Below are positions 22,624 through 23,375 of a stretch of DNA of 23,375 nt, one piece after another. The stretch is taken from positions 1 through 23,375 of the IMG/VR virus record IMGVR_UViG_3300017987_000371. One strand, given 5' to 3'. How positions within the stretch are numbered: the stretch's first letter is position 1; every line of letters starts with the position of its first letter. The stretch is from a virus. The notes under the pieces are model-generated. The model worked only from the letters and a program-made list of their open reading frames with translations, had not been told where the DNA came from and did no database searches. A program made the translations under genes and the position numbers.

Positions 22624-23375
22624 ATGAAGACCACCGAACAACTCCGAGAGCTTATAATCACGCAGATCGAAAACGAGATCGGTCAAGCTATACCCATCTT
22701 TCCGAAGGTGTTCTTTCGAGTGCTGGCTAAGGTGGTCGCCGCGGTCTTTATTCTGCTTTATAAACGCGTCGGCTTTTACGCGTTACAACGGTTCGTCAAG
22801 TCGGCTTCCTGGGATGAAATCGAGGTGAACGGGGTGCTCGTTCGGCCGCTCGTTCTTTGGGGGGAGCTCATCGGAGTCGGGCCGCCGAAGGTCGGAGTTC
22901 AGGCCGAGTACAATGTTCAGTTTACCCTCGAGGAGGGCGCCGAAGATCAATACTCGACCGGGATCAAAATGATGCACGAAGCATCGAAGATTATGTTCAA
23001 GACGGTCGAGTTCTTGAACACCACCGAGCGGCCGATTTGTAAAGTTCGAGCGTTTGCCGACACTCAAGGGAACGCCGGCGCCGGCGACCAAGGGAACTTG
23101 GCTCTCACCGAGATGACTCTCGTCAAGCCACCGGCCGGCCTCGGTAAAAAGGTCGATATGCTTCTTCAAACGAAGGAGGGATTTGACGCCGAGACCGAAG
23201 CCGAGTATCGAGAGAGAGTCGTCGAAGAGTACAAGGTTCGGCCGCAGGGGGGAGCCTACGTCGACTTTCGGAAGTGGGCTCTCGAAGTGCCTGGAATCGT
23301 CGAGGCGTACGTATACACCGGATATGTCGGAGAGGTCATTGTGTATATCGCCGACAACGACGGTTTACCAAGTGC
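22624..23375 (+). CDS. Baseplate J protein, Mu gp47 type (copy 2, cut by window end)
   Basis: An open frame runs from ATG at 22624 to the end of the window (250 full codons, no stop). Residues 1-88 align without gaps to the gp47-like protein at 19766: IPIFPK versus LPLFPK, FRVLAKVVAAVFILLYK versus NRVISKMLAGAFILLGK, and W63, EIEVNG, LVLWG. Further on, EAEYRERVVEEYKVRPQGGAYVDFRKWALEVPGIVEAYVY is the conserved gp47 block, and EVIVYIADNDG follows. The middle domains differ between the two. Like copy 1 it lacks a clear ribosome binding site (only TAGACA before the ATG). The rest of the gene lies outside the window. Confidence 0.88.
   Translation, partial: MKTTEQLRELIITQIENEIGQAIPIFPKVFFRVLAKVVAAVFILLYKRVGFYALQRFVKSASWDEIEVNGVLVRPLVLWGELIGVGPPKVGVQAEYNVQFTLEEGAEDQYSTGIKMMHEASKIMFKTVEFLNTTERPICKVRAFADTQGNAGAGDQGNLALTEMTLVKPPAGLGKKVDMLLQTKEGFDAETEAEYRERVVEEYKVRPQGGAYVDFRKWALEVPGIVEAYVYTGYVGEVIVYIADNDGLPS

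Noticed and set aside
1-23375. Defence islands, CRISPR arrays, tRNAs, integrase, insertion sequences
   Set aside because: I found no spaced direct repeats of CRISPR type, no tRNA-like cloverleaf and no recombinase or nuclease motifs. All supported genes fit a virion module.

Overview
The whole window is the structural (virion) half of a tailed, contractile-tail bacteriophage or prophage. Every supported gene is on the + strand, tightly packed, often with 1-14 nt overlaps or abutting stop/start codons. I see no bacterial housekeeping gene, integrase, tRNA, CRISPR array or insertion sequence. The GC-rich sequence, strong AGGAGG-type ribosome binding sites, lambda-type head and Mu-type tail suggest a myovirus of a Gram-negative, probably proteobacterial, host. 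The exact host cannot be read from the sequence.

Layout. 1-219 is a non-coding leader with a likely promoter, a palindrome over its -35 box and a second 9-bp inverted repeat near the predicted transcript start. 220-6133 is a lambda-type head module: gpW-like joining protein, portal (B type), two small proteins, an S49-type protease (C type) with a nested in-frame scaffold start (Nu3 type), a decoration protein (D type, enlarged by an insert) and the major capsid protein (E type). 6155-7594 holds connector and tail-completion genes. 7594-9129 is a beta-helix spike placed unexpectedly between neck and sheath genes. 9177-17010 is a Mu-type contractile tail: sheath (L), tube (M), tail assembly chaperone with a probable -1 frameshift extension, tape measure, gpN, gpP, gp45-like spike and gp46-like protein. 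17016-22620 holds a large mosaic fibre, a 48-aa ORF, a Lys-rich coiled-coil protein, gp47-like baseplate J, a gp48-like protein with Cys heptad repeats and a collar-type fibre. 22624 to the end is a second, partial gp47-like gene.

How it fits together. The head genes build and mature a procapsid (portal, protease/scaffold, decoration, capsid). The connector genes join it to a contractile tail (sheath around tube, length set by the tape measure). The N-P-45-46-47-48 set builds the baseplate, and three adhesin-type proteins provide host recognition.

The most interesting points are the duplicated baseplate J protein, a shared N-terminal anchor at identical residue numbers in two distant fibre/spike genes, two related leaders ending in an identical 24-nt initiation block, the ECG heptad repeats, the sharp compositional break inside the fibre gene, and the palindromic promoter region. 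I did not find a defence or other clearly new non-virion system.
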